A stretch of DNA of 58,078 bases, taken from NCBI RefSeq assembly GCF_003668875.1, contig NZ_RAWM01000048.1, positions 1-58,078 of the forward strand. Direction: 5' to 3'. Numbering within the stretch: the first letter of the stretch is position 1; every line of letters starts with the position of its first letter. A program made the position numbers and the translations under genes. Under the pieces are notes generated by a model. It was not told the origin of the DNA. It saw only the letters and a program-made list of their open reading frames with translations, and searched no databases. Source of the stretch: Corallococcus interemptor. Lineage in GTDB: Bacteria; Myxococcota; Myxococcia; Myxococcales; Myxococcaceae. Shown piece by piece: positions 42,382 to 58,078 of this stretch.

Positions 42382-44936
42382 ACCCCAGCGAACGGCTCCT
42401 CAAGCAGTTCCGGGACCTGGTCACGGTCCGCCTGGAGCGCATCAACCGCGCCCTGATGGAGCTGGAGTCCGGGGGCAACCTGGAGGCCGGGCAGCGCGTC
42501 CTGCGTGAGCTGCACGGGCTCAAGGGCGAGGCCCGGATGATGGGCTTTGGCGAGATCAACACGCTCGCGCACGAGATGGAGGAGCTGGTCCGGTGCGCGG
42601 AGCCCCAGCGCTACCGGCTGTCATCGGAGTCCACCGACGCGCTGTTGGCGACTGCGGACACGGTGCTCGCGCTGTCGGGAGCGCTCCAGGCGGGAGAGCC
42701 GCTGCTGGCGGTGGAGACGCTGGTGGCGACGCTGCGGCAGCAGGTGCTGGTGGAGTCCGCGCGGCCGGCGGGCGCTGCCCGTCCGGAGGAGGGAGGCCGG
42801 CCGGCGAAGGGGGAGGGGGCCTCGCCCCTCCTCGTGGCGGAGCGTCGGGAGCCCTCCGCGGCCGTGGTGGTCCCCGCGCACTGGGGAGCACCGCCGGCCG
42901 CCGCATCGCAGCTCCTCGCGGCGGCGCTCCGGTCGGAGCCCGCTGGAAGCGCGACGGGACCGCATGGCGAGGCGCCTGTTTCAGGCAGTCCGAGCGGAAC
43001 TGGCCAGCCGGTTCATCCAAGCCACGGTGCTGGACCAGGCGGATCCGCGCCGGGCTCGCACGGTCCGCACCCGGGAGGCTCGGGCCATTCGCACCTCGTT
43101 GCGGCTGCTCCCGTTGGCACGGGGACACATCCGGGCAGCGCCGCCGGAAGCCCGACGAACCCCACGGTGTCCCCCGCCGCGCGCTCGCGTCCGGCCGCTA
43201 CTTCGAAGCACGCGACCGGCACGGTGCGCACCGGTGACGTCCGCATGGACACGGCCGTGCGCATCGGCGTGGCCAGCCTGGACATGCTCACCAGCGCGGT
43301 CACCAACCTGGGCCAGGTGGCCCGCCGCCGCGAGCTGGCCACCGCGCGCCGCCTGGAGCTCGTGCGCGAGCTGAGCGAGCTGGCCCGCGCCGCCGAGAAC
43401 CTGGGCCCCGCGGGCGTCGCGCTCGCCGAGCGCCTGGGCCGCGCCAAGGAGCTGGCCGCCACCCTGCACCGCGAGGCCAAGCTGCTCGCCAACGCGGAGC
43501 TGCGCGACCTGGATCAGGTGTCGGAGGAGATCCAGGGCCTGCGGATGCTGCCCCTCTCCGTCCTCTTCGAACCCTACCCCCGCATGGTCCGCGACCTGGC
43601 GCGGGACCTGGGCAAGGAGGTGGAGCTCGTCGTGGACGGCGAGGACACCCGCGCGGACCGCTCCGTCGTGGAAGCCCTGCGCGAACCGCTCATGCACCTG
43701 GTCCGCAACGCGCTGGACCACGGCCTGGAGACGCGCGTGGACCGCGTCGCCTCCGGCAAGCACCCCCGGGGCTGCCTCACCCTGCGCGCCGCCCGCGAGG
43801 GCAGCCGCATCATCCTGCGCGTGGAGGACGACGGCGCGGGCATGGACCCGGCGCTCCTGCGGCGCGTGGCCGTGCGCCGGGGCGTGCTGGACGAGCCCGC
43901 CGCCAACGCCCTGTCCGACGCCGCCGCGCGCGAGCTCGTCTTCCTGCCCGGCTTCACCTCGCGCGAGGTGGTCACCGACCTGTCAGGTCGGGGTGTCGGG
44001 CTGGATGCGGTGCGTACGTCCCTCCAGGCCCTGGGCGGCGACGTGGGCGTGGAGTCCGCGCCCGGCTGGGGCACCATCTTCACCCTGCGCGTCCCGGTGT
44101 CCCTCACCGTCGCGCCCCTGCTCTTCGTCCAGATCTCCGGCGAGACGCTCGCCCTGAGCGCCGTCCACGTCTCCCGCGCCCTCAAGGTGGACGCCTCCGA
44201 GGTGGGTGAGGTCGCCGGACGTCCCACCCTCCGGATGGAGGGCCGCGTGCTGCCCTTCGCCTCGCTCGCGTCCCTCCTGGGCCATGGCTCCGAGCGCCCG
44301 GCCAGGGAAGGCGAGCTGGTGCTGGTGGTGAAGGGCCAGGGCATGGAGGCCGCACTGGCGGTGGACCGCGTCCTGGAGGAGCGCGTCCAGGCCATCCTTC
44401 CCCTGAAGGGCATCCTCTCGCGCTTCACGCACCTCACCGGGGCCACCTCGCTCGCGGACGGCCGGCTGGCCATGGTGCTGTCCGCGGCCGCGCTGGCGGC
44501 GGGCGTGCACGGCACCGCGCCCCTGAAGCTCGCCCGGCCGCCGGTGCGGACGCCCGCGCCACGCCGGCGGCGGATCCTCGTGGTGGACGACTCGCCCCTC
44601 ACCCGCGAGCTGGTGGCCAACCTGCTGGAGGCGGTGGGGTACGACACCCTCCGGGCGGCGGACGGCCCCTCGGCGCTGGAGCAGCTGGGGCAGGAAGGGC
44701 CCCCGGTGGAGCTGGTCGTCACCGACCTGGAGATGCCGGAGATGGACGGCGTGGAGCTCACCCGGCACCTGAAGACCGACCCGGCCCGGAAAGGCCTGCC
44801 CGTCGTCATCCTCACCACCCGGGGAGGGGAGCTGGACCGGGCGCGTGGGCTGGCGGCCGGGGCGGACGGCTACATCACCAAGGGCGACCTCGTCCGGCAG
44901 GATCTGGTGGACGTCGTGGGGCGGCTCCTGGCCTGA
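42378..44936 (+). CDS. cheA: CheA-type histidine kinase with C-terminal receiver
   Basis: 852 residues. An HPt domain (H46 in LHGLKGEARMMGF), a long linker (about 115-280) that is Pro/Gly/His-rich, a dimerisation domain, an ATPase domain (HLVRNALDHGLE, DDGAGMD, GRGVGLDAV), a CheW-like domain (about 565-700) and a receiver (ILVVDDSPLTREL; phosphoacceptor Asp in VVTDLEMPEMDG; Lys in YITKGD). There is no P2 CheY-binding domain. The fused receiver resembles FrzE and may act as phosphate sink or output. The His-rich linker (HPSHGAGPGG, SHGPHPGGSGHSH) is unusual. The GTG start overlaps the MCP 2 stop. Confidence 0.9.
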   Translation: MNPSERLLKQFRDLVTVRLERINRALMELESGGNLEAGQRVLRELHGLKGEARMMGFGEINTLAHEMEELVRCAEPQRYRLSSESTDALLATADTVLALSGALQAGEPLLAVETLVATLRQQVLVESARPAGAARPEEGGRPAKGEGASPLLVAERREPSAAVVVPAHWGAPPAAASQLLAAALRSEPAGSATGPHGEAPVSGSPSGTGQPVHPSHGAGPGGSAPGSHGPHPGGSGHSHLVAAAPVGTGTHPGSAAGSPTNPTVSPAARSRPAATSKHATGTVRTGDVRMDTAVRIGVASLDMLTSAVTNLGQVARRRELATARRLELVRELSELARAAENLGPAGVALAERLGRAKELAATLHREAKLLANAELRDLDQVSEEIQGLRMLPLSVLFEPYPRMVRDLARDLGKEVELVVDGEDTRADRSVVEALREPLMHLVRNALDHGLETRVDRVASGKHPRGCLTLRAAREGSRIILRVEDDGAGMDPALLRRVAVRRGVLDEPAANALSDAAARELVFLPGFTSREVVTDLSGRGVGLDAVRTSLQALGGDVGVESAPGWGTIFTLRVPVSLTVAPLLFVQISGETLALSAVHVSRALKVDASEVGEVAGRPTLRMEGRVLPFASLASLLGHGSERPAREGELVLVVKGQGMEAALAVDRVLEERVQAILPLKGILSRFTHLTGATSLADGRLAMVLSAAALAAGVHGTAPLKLARPPVRTPAPRRRRILVVDDSPLTRELVANLLEAVGYDTLRAADGPSALEQLGQEGPPVELVVTDLEMPEMDGVELTRHLKTDPARKGLPVVILTTRGGELDRARGLAAGADGYITKGDLVRQDLVDVVGRLLA

Positions 44937-44976
44937 ACAGCCTGGAGCGGCCGGCAGACGCCCGGGCCCTTCGCAT

Positions 44977-44985
44977 TGCTATACT
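44977..44985 (+). promoter_or_regulatory. Candidate extended -10 promoter before cheB
   Basis: TGCTATACT (TGn plus TATACT) lies in the 79-bp gap between cheA and cheB, 31 bp before the cheB ATG. This gap is the widest inside the Che cluster. No good -35 is visible. It may allow CheB/CheR to be made separately. Confidence 0.4.
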
Positions 44986-45015
44986 CCCGCGGCGCGTACG
45001 GGGTATTGAACGGAC

Positions 45016-46074
45016 ATGGGCAAGAAAGTGACGGTGCTGGTGGTGGATGACTCGGTCATCTGCCGTCAGCTCATCAGCGCGGCGTTGAGCGACGACCCGG
45101 ACATCCAGGTCATCGGCACCGCCGCGAACGGCCAGGAGGCCGTCGCCCTCACGAAGGAGCTGCGCCCCCACGTCATCACCATGGACGTGGACATGCCCGT
45201 CATGGACGGGCTCACGGCCGTGGAGCACATCATGGCCGAGTGCCCCACGCCCATCCTGGTGCTGACGGGAGACCCGCGCTCGCAGGCCCCCGCGCTGACG
45301 TACCGCGCGCTGGAGCTGGGCGCGCTGGCGCTGCAAATCAAGCCCGCCATCGACGCGGTGCCGGAGGCGTGGAACCTCACCAAGGAGGTGAAGCTCATCT
45401 CCTCCGTGCGCGTCATCCGCCACGTGCGCGGCCAGAAGCGCGGCGCGCCGGGGACGCCGCACACGCCCGTGCCGGCGCTGCCCCCAACCTCCATGGGCAT
45501 CGTCGCGGTGGCCGCCAGCACGGGCGGCCCGCAGGTGCTCTACCGGATGCTGTCGGAGCTGCCGGCGGACTTCCCGGCCCCCATCGTCATCGTCCAGCAC
45601 ATCAACGCCGCCTTCTCCGAATCGCTGGCCAGCTGGCTCGCCAACGCGAGCAAGCTGAAGGTGCGCCTGGCCATGGACGGCGACACGCTGACGCCGGGGC
45701 TGGTGCTGGTGGCGCCGCCGGACCAGCACCTGGTGGTGCCCGTGCGCGGCCGCGTGGCGCTCAAGCCCGGCGTGGAGCGCGATGGCCACATGCCCAGCGG
45801 CACGGTGCTGCTGGAGAGCGTGGCCAAGACCTACGGCCGGCGCGCGGTGGGCGTGGTGCTCACCGGCATGGGCGCGGACGGGGCGGACGGGCTGCTGGCC
45901 ATCAAGCAGTCCGGCGGGCTGGCGCTGGCGCAGAACGAGGAGTCCTGCGTCGTCTTCGGCATGCCGGGCGCCGCGGTGGAGCGCAAGGCGGTGGACCACC
46001 TCATCCACGGCGATGACGTCGCGGCCACCCTGGCGCGGCTGGCGCGCGGAGAGTCGCTGGCCGCCAGCCGCTGA
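45016..46074 (+). CDS. cheB: Chemotaxis methylesterase/deamidase CheB
   Basis: 352 residues. The receiver has D57 ([12 protein letters not shown]). The methylesterase domain has the catalytic triad S168 (AASTGGPQ), H195 (VQHINAAF) and D288 (GMGADGADG). It removes methyl groups from the cluster's MCPs when phosphorylated by CheA, giving adaptation. The linker (about 135-155, Pro-rich) is of usual length. It is followed 12 bp later by cheR. Confidence 0.95.
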   Translation: MGKKVTVLVVDDSVICRQLISAALSDDPDIQVIGTAANGQEAVALTKELRPHVITMDVDMPVMDGLTAVEHIMAECPTPILVLTGDPRSQAPALTYRALELGALALQIKPAIDAVPEAWNLTKEVKLISSVRVIRHVRGQKRGAPGTPHTPVPALPPTSMGIVAVAASTGGPQVLYRMLSELPADFPAPIVIVQHINAAFSESLASWLANASKLKVRLAMDGDTLTPGLVLVAPPDQHLVVPVRGRVALKPGVERDGHMPSGTVLLESVAKTYGRRAVGVVLTGMGADGADGLLAIKQSGGLALAQNEESCVVFGMPGAAVERKAVDHLIHGDDVAATLARLARGESLAASR

Positions 46075-46086
46075 CCTTCGCTCGCC

Positions 46087-47310
46087 ATGACGTCCTCCTC
46101 CGAGCGCTGGACTCCCGTCCACGCCTGGCTCCAGGCGCATACGGGCATGGCGCTGAGCGGGGCCCAGCGGCGGCGGCTGGACGCGCGGCTGGACGCGCTG
46201 GGGCACGGCGGGAACGCGACGCGGCTGGTGGCGCACCTGCGCACCCCGGCGGGCGCGGCGGACCTGGCGCGGCTGGTGGACGCGGTGGCGGTGCACACGT
46301 CGGAGCTGTTCCGGGACGAGGTGCAGCTGTCCGCCTTCCGCGAGCACGTGCTGTCGCCCCGCGTGCAGCGCTCGAGGACGCCGCTGCGCGTGTGGAGCGC
46401 GGGCTGCGCGGCGGGGGAGGAGGTCGCCACGTTGCTGCTCCTGATGGCGCAGGAGGGCGCGGACCCCGCCAGCCGCGTGCTGGGCACGGACATCTCCGAA
46501 CAGGTCCTCACCCGGGCGCGCGAGCTGAGCTTCCCGGCGGATGCGCTCCGGCGCGTGCCGGAGGCCGCCCGCGCGCGCTACTTCGAGCCGAAGGGCCGGC
46601 GCCACGCGCTGGTGGCGTCGCTGCGCGCGCAGGCGGAGTTCCGGCGCCACAACCTGATGGAGGCCCCCTACCCGGAGGCCTCCGGGGGCGGCGGCTTCGA
46701 CATCATCTTCTGCCGCAACGTCCTCATCTACTTCACGCCGGACGCCTTCCAGCGCACGGTGCGAGACCTGACCGGGCGGCTCGCGCCCGGCGGCGTGCTG
46801 GTGCTGTCCGCCGCGGAGCCCCTGCTCCAGGTCCCCCCGGAGCTGCGGCTCCTGCCCAGCGAGCACGCGTTCTTCTACGTGCGCGAGGACGCCACGCCCG
46901 TGGAGCCGGCCCGGCCGAAGCGGGACTCCGGACGGTTCGCGGCCATCGCCACGCCGAAGCCGGAGCCAGCCCCGCCCCCGGTTCCAGACGAGGCCGCGAT
47001 GGCGCAGGCGGACTGGCTCTTCTCGTGCGTGCTGGACGGCGCCTCCACGGGCGTCCCGGATGAGCAGTCCGAGCGCGACCTGCGCCGGTGCCTGGACCTG
47101 GATCCGGACCACGTCGCCGCGCGCTACCTGTTGGGGCTGCTCCTGGAGCAGTGCGGTCAGCCCGGCGCGGCCCTGGAGGCGTACCGGCGGGCCCTCAGGG
47201 CGGTGGACTCGGGGCGGGCGCGGCCGGTGCCCTTCTTCCTCAACCCGCCCCGGCTCCGGGTGGCCTGCGCCCGGGCCGTGGAGCGGCTGGAGGCGGACGC
47301 GGCGCGCTGA
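46087..47310 (+). CDS. cheR: Chemotaxis methyltransferase CheR with C-terminal TPR-like extension
   Basis: 407 residues. An N-terminal helical domain, then the methyltransferase with VWSAGCAAGEEVATL (SAM loop), LGTDISEQVLTRAREL and FDIIFCRNVLIYF. It methylates Glu residues on the MCPs. After a Pro-rich linker (about 280-305) the last 100 residues (DLRRCLDLDPDHVAARYLLGLLLEQCG, AALEAYRRALRAV) form TPR-like helices, a known variant that brings extra protein partners. It closes the Che cluster, which has no cheY, cheC, cheD or cheZ. Confidence 0.92.
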   Translation: MTSSSERWTPVHAWLQAHTGMALSGAQRRRLDARLDALGHGGNATRLVAHLRTPAGAADLARLVDAVAVHTSELFRDEVQLSAFREHVLSPRVQRSRTPLRVWSAGCAAGEEVATLLLLMAQEGADPASRVLGTDISEQVLTRARELSFPADALRRVPEAARARYFEPKGRRHALVASLRAQAEFRRHNLMEAPYPEASGGGGFDIIFCRNVLIYFTPDAFQRTVRDLTGRLAPGGVLVLSAAEPLLQVPPELRLLPSEHAFFYVREDATPVEPARPKRDSGRFAAIATPKPEPAPPPVPDEAAMAQADWLFSCVLDGASTGVPDEQSERDLRRCLDLDPDHVAARYLLGLLLEQCGQPGAALEAYRRALRAVDSGRARPVPFFLNPPRLRVACARAVERLEADAAR

Positions 47311-47385
47311 AGGGCAGGGGGGCGGCCGGGCCTGATGCAAACAGAAGCGGCGCGCGGGGCACTTTGGACCTAGGATGCCCGGCCC

Positions 47386-48255
47386 ATGCGCAGGCTCGTG
47401 CTCTTCGCCCTGTTGACCGCCGCAGCTCCCGGCTGTTTCTACCCCGCCGACCGCGGCCGTGCCCTCGAAGCCAAGGTGGACCGGCTGGGCGCGGACAACG
47501 CGAAACTGGCCGCGGAGCTGAAGGAGGCGCGCGACCAGCTCGCCGTCACCCAGCCGAAGCTGGATGAGAAGATCGCCCAGGTGACCCAGGCCCTGCAGAG
47601 CCTGGACACCGCCGCGCGCCGCAAGGACGCGGACATCGGCGTGCAGTTCCAGAAGACGGTGGAGGACCTGGCGCAGCTTCGCGGTCAGGTGGAGACCTAC
47701 CTCTACAAGATTGGTGAGCTGGAGGCCGCGCTCGGCAAGAGCACGGAGGAGACCAACCAGCGGCTGCTGGCGCTCCAGGGCGCGGAGGCGGTGAAGGAGG
47801 CCGAGGCCAGGAAGAAGGCCGAGGAGCTCCAGCGCCCCACGACCGCCAAGGACTTCATCGCGCTGGCGCAGGACAAGGCGAAGGCCGGAGACACGCTGGT
47901 CGCGCGCCAGCTCTACAACGAGTTCGTGAAGAAGTGGCCCAAGGACGCGCTCGTGGGCGAGGCGCACTTCGGCCTGGGCGAGACGTACTTCACCGAGTCC
48001 AAGTGCCGCGAGGCCCTCTTCGAGTACGGCAAGGTGGTGCAGGACCACGCGAAGACGGCGTCCGCGCCCGAGGCCTACCTGCGCTCCTCCGACTGCTTCC
48101 AGAAGCTGAAGATGAAGGAGGAGTCGAAGCTGGCGCTGGAGGAGCTGGTGAAGAGCTACCCCAAGTCGGACGCGGCCAAGACGGCGAAGACGAAGCTGGC
48201 GGAGCTGGACAAGAAGGCCGCCCCTGCCCCCGCGCCGAAGAAGGCGAAGAAGTGA
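47386..48255 (+). CDS. CpoB/YbgF-like lipoprotein with coiled coil and TPRs
   Basis: 289 residues. The signal peptide ends in APGC (Cys17), a lipobox-like site. A long coiled coil (about 25-150) leads to TPR units from about residue 158 (DTLVARQLYNEFVKKWPKDALVGEAHFGLGETYF, REALFEYGKVVQDH). This coiled coil plus TPR layout is that of CpoB/YbgF, which works with Tol-Pal and PBP1B in division-site wall synthesis, though the Tol genes are not here. The tail is Lys/Ala-rich. The stop overlaps the ATG of the selenoprotein candidate (TGATG), so the two are translationally coupled. Confidence 0.82.
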   Translation: MRRLVLFALLTAAAPGCFYPADRGRALEAKVDRLGADNAKLAAELKEARDQLAVTQPKLDEKIAQVTQALQSLDTAARRKDADIGVQFQKTVEDLAQLRGQVETYLYKIGELEAALGKSTEETNQRLLALQGAEAVKEAEARKKAEELQRPTTAKDFIALAQDKAKAGDTLVARQLYNEFVKKWPKDALVGEAHFGLGETYFTESKCREALFEYGKVVQDHAKTASAPEAYLRSSDCFQKLKMKEESKLALEELVKSYPKSDAAKTAKTKLAELDKKAAPAPAPKKAKK

Positions 48256-49379
48256 TGGCCCTGCGCGCTCCGAAGCTCGCCGCCCTGGCGCTGCTCCTGC
48301 TGCTGCCGCTCATCGCGGGGGCCGCGCCCAAGAAGCTCGTGCTGCTCTTCACCGGAGACAACGGGGGCGAAGTCGCCCCCTGTGGTTGACGCCACAACCC
48401 GTCTGGCGGTCTGGCCAGACGAAAGACGGTCCTGACGCAGGAGCGCGCGAAGGGCGTGCCGGTGCTCGCACTGGACGCTGGCAACGCGCTCTTCAAGACC
48501 CTGGCGGATGGCCAGGACTCTTCGGCGAAGCCTCGCGCGGAGCTCGTCCTGGAGCAGCTGGAGGCGCAGGGCTACACGGCCATGGCCGTGGGCCAGCGCG
48601 ACCTCGTGCTGGGCGTGGACTTCCTGAAGAAGAAGACGAAGGGCGCGAAGCTGAAGCTGCTGTCCGCGAACCTCGTGGACGCGAAGGGGCAGCCGCTCTT
48701 CCCCGCGTCGGTGGTGACGATGGTGGGCGGGCTGAAGGTGGGCATCATGGGTGTGTCCCCGGCGTCCGGGGATGGCGCCGCCGTGCTGCCCCAGGGCATC
48801 CGGGGCCTGCCGGTGGGCCCGGCGGTGAGCGCGGAGGTCAAGCGCCTGCGCCAGAAGGAGCAGGTGTCGCTGGTGGTGCTGCTGGCGGCGGTGCCCTACG
48901 TGGAGGCCGTGAAGCTGGCCCAGGGCGCGGAGGGCGTGGACTTCGTGGTGCAGTCGCACGACGGCCGGGGCGTGGGCATGGCGCAGCGCCAGGGCGTGTC
49001 CACGCTGGTGCCGCCCGGTGAGCGCGGCCGCCAGGTCGCGAAGCTGGAGCTGTCCGTGGAGGGCACCGGTCCCTTCGCGGACCTGTCCGAGGCGAACCGC
49101 GCCCGCGACAGCCAGCGCATGGTGGAGGCGAACATCACGCGGGTCCAGGAGCGCCTGAAGACGGAGAAGAACGAGGACACGCGCCGCTCGCTCCAGGAGA
49201 CGCTGACCTCCTTCGAAGCGCGGCGCGACGCCCTGGCCCGCACGGCGGAGGCGCAGGGCCCGGCGACAGGGCGCACGTATCTGCTCACGTACCTGCAACT
49301 GGGCGCGGACGTGGCGTCGGATGCGGCCGTGCAGAAGCAGGTGGAGCGCGTCGAGCCGCCCGGCTCCGCGGGTCACTGA
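48255..49379 (+). CDS. UshA-like metallophosphoesterase-family protein, probable selenoprotein (in-frame TGA)
   Basis: Read through the TGA at 48387-48389 the gene gives 374 residues. Codons 1-44 encode a signal peptide (MALRAPKLAALALLLLLPLIAGAA) and the first family strand LLFTGDNGGEVAPCG; codon 45 is TGA; the same frame continues RHNPSGGLARRK, DAGNALF and on to the stop. In relatives of this UshA/5'-nucleotidase-like family I recall PCGC-x-GGLARR, so the TGA replaces a Cys and likely encodes selenocysteine (PCGU). A SECIS-like hairpin follows. Without read-through the downstream half would lack both signal peptide and motif. The start overlaps the upstream lipoprotein stop. The protein should be periplasmic; a redox role for PCGU is inference. 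The alternative is a nonsense mutation. Confidence 0.78.
48390..48429 (+). promoter_or_regulatory. Candidate bacterial SECIS element
   Basis: Directly after the in-frame TGA a perfect 7-bp stem, CGTCTGG (48400-48406) with CCAGACG (48415-48421), closes an 8-nt loop CGGTCTGG. The loop starts 17 nt after the TGA and has G at its second and third positions; the GGTCT in the loop recalls the GGUCU of the E. coli fdhF SECIS loop. An alternative outer pairing CCGTCT/AGACGG (48399-48404 with 48424-48429) exists. The stem is built with codons rare here (TCT, AGA, CGA). It would recruit SelB with Sec-tRNA. Confidence 0.65.
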
Positions 49380-49394
49380 GCTTCAGATTCCAGC

Positions 49395-49410
49395 CCTGCT
49401 GGAGAGCAGG
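49395..49410 (+). terminator. Weak hairpin after the selenoprotein candidate
   Basis: A 6-bp stem CCTGCT/AGCAGG with a GGAG loop, 16 bp past the stop. No U-run. It is the only terminator-like structure seen before the NRPS gene. Confidence 0.3.
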
Positions 49411-49620
49411 CAACCCTGGCGTCATGGAACGCATGGCAGGTCGGGGTTTGACCGAATAGTGTCGTCCGCAGGTTTCAAGGCCACCCCCCCCATGCTGCTC
49501 GCACGCCGGGCAGCAGGCCACGCGTGATCGACATTCGGCGGCACCCCTCCCGAGGGCCTCGCGTCCGTTGTCCGGGCGTCCCTCCGGGCCCTGTCGCGTC
49601 CTGAGTCCGGAGTCAAAGCG

Positions 49621-58078
<8,458 letters not shown>

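Noticed and set aside
42960-43210. A frameshift in cheA within the His/Pro-rich linker.
   Set aside because: The frame is continuous into the conserved dimerisation and ATPase domains, and linkers of CheA are often low complexity.
48387-48389. The TGA as a plain nonsense mutation making the phosphoesterase a pseudogene.
   Set aside because: The downstream part keeps good coding bias and family motifs, and a structured, rare-codon hairpin follows at SECIS distance. It stays as the main alternative but is less likely.

Overview
The window is about 58 kb of very GC-rich, densely coding bacterial DNA that reads as a myxobacterium of the family Myxococcaceae (Corallococcus, Myxococcus or a close relative; the genus cannot be settled from sequence reading alone). 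Pointers are the codon use, paralogous families that are expanded in Myxococcaceae (DUF2378/TIGR02265, the SitA6-type TIGR02269 lipoproteins, the SitI6-type double-CXXCG proteins), many two-component proteins, a stand-alone chemosensory cluster and a large NRPS gene.

Layout. 1-5.6 kb: a HEAT-repeat protein coupled to a DUF1460 hydrolase, a zinc-ribbon/DUF2007 protein, a single-domain response regulator, a short hibernation factor (HPF) and a large membrane protein with a Pro/Ala-rich tail. 5.7-12.7 kb (minus strand): a tightly overlapped run of class A penicillin-binding protein, FG-GAP repeat protein and family 5 solute-binding protein, closely followed by an NtrY-like histidine kinase. 12.8-14.9 kb: a TPR membrane protein divergent from exonuclease III. 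14.9-19.6 kb: two SitA6/SitI6-type polymorphic toxin-immunity cassettes either side of threonine synthase and two small unknown genes. The first cassette sits between two perfect 57-bp direct repeats made of the end of xth plus the start of thrC, which looks like an insertion footprint. 19.6-28.5 kb: GH31 glycosidase, small proteins, GMC oxidoreductase, membrane histidine kinase, DUF2378 protein, dGTPase. 28.5-37 kb: SRAP protein, response regulator, hybrid kinase (PAS-PAS-HK-REC-REC-HPt), lid-less Hsp70, GIY-YIG-like protein, unknown protein, NtrC-type activator. 37.1-47.3 kb: a Pal/OmpA-like lipoprotein and then a complete chemosensory operon (two CheW, two MCPs, CheA-REC, CheB, CheR). 47.4-49.4 kb: a CpoB/YbgF-like lipoprotein overlapping a UshA-like phosphoesterase gene. 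49.6-58.1 kb: the start of a multimodular NRPS (C-A-T-C-A-T-C-A...) that runs off the window.

The most striking signal is at 48,387: the UshA-like gene carries an in-frame TGA exactly where homologues, as I recall the family, have the second Cys of a PCGC motif. It is followed at the right distance by a perfect 7-bp hairpin with a GG-bearing loop, built from codons that are rare in this genome. This is best read as a selenocysteine codon with a bacterial SECIS element, so the two ORF halves are one selenoprotein gene. The second is the pair of toxin-immunity cassettes and the direct-repeat footprint of the first one. In the Sit system such lipoprotein toxins are passed between siblings by outer membrane exchange and discriminate kin.

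How the parts work together: the PBP operon and DUF1460 protein concern the cell wall; the Pal-like and CpoB-like lipoproteins concern the envelope; the Che cluster forms a self-contained signalling array whose output is probably the receiver fused to CheA; the Sit cassettes are accessory and mobile; the NRPS opens a secondary-metabolite cluster. No tRNA, rRNA, CRISPR array, transposase or integrase was seen.
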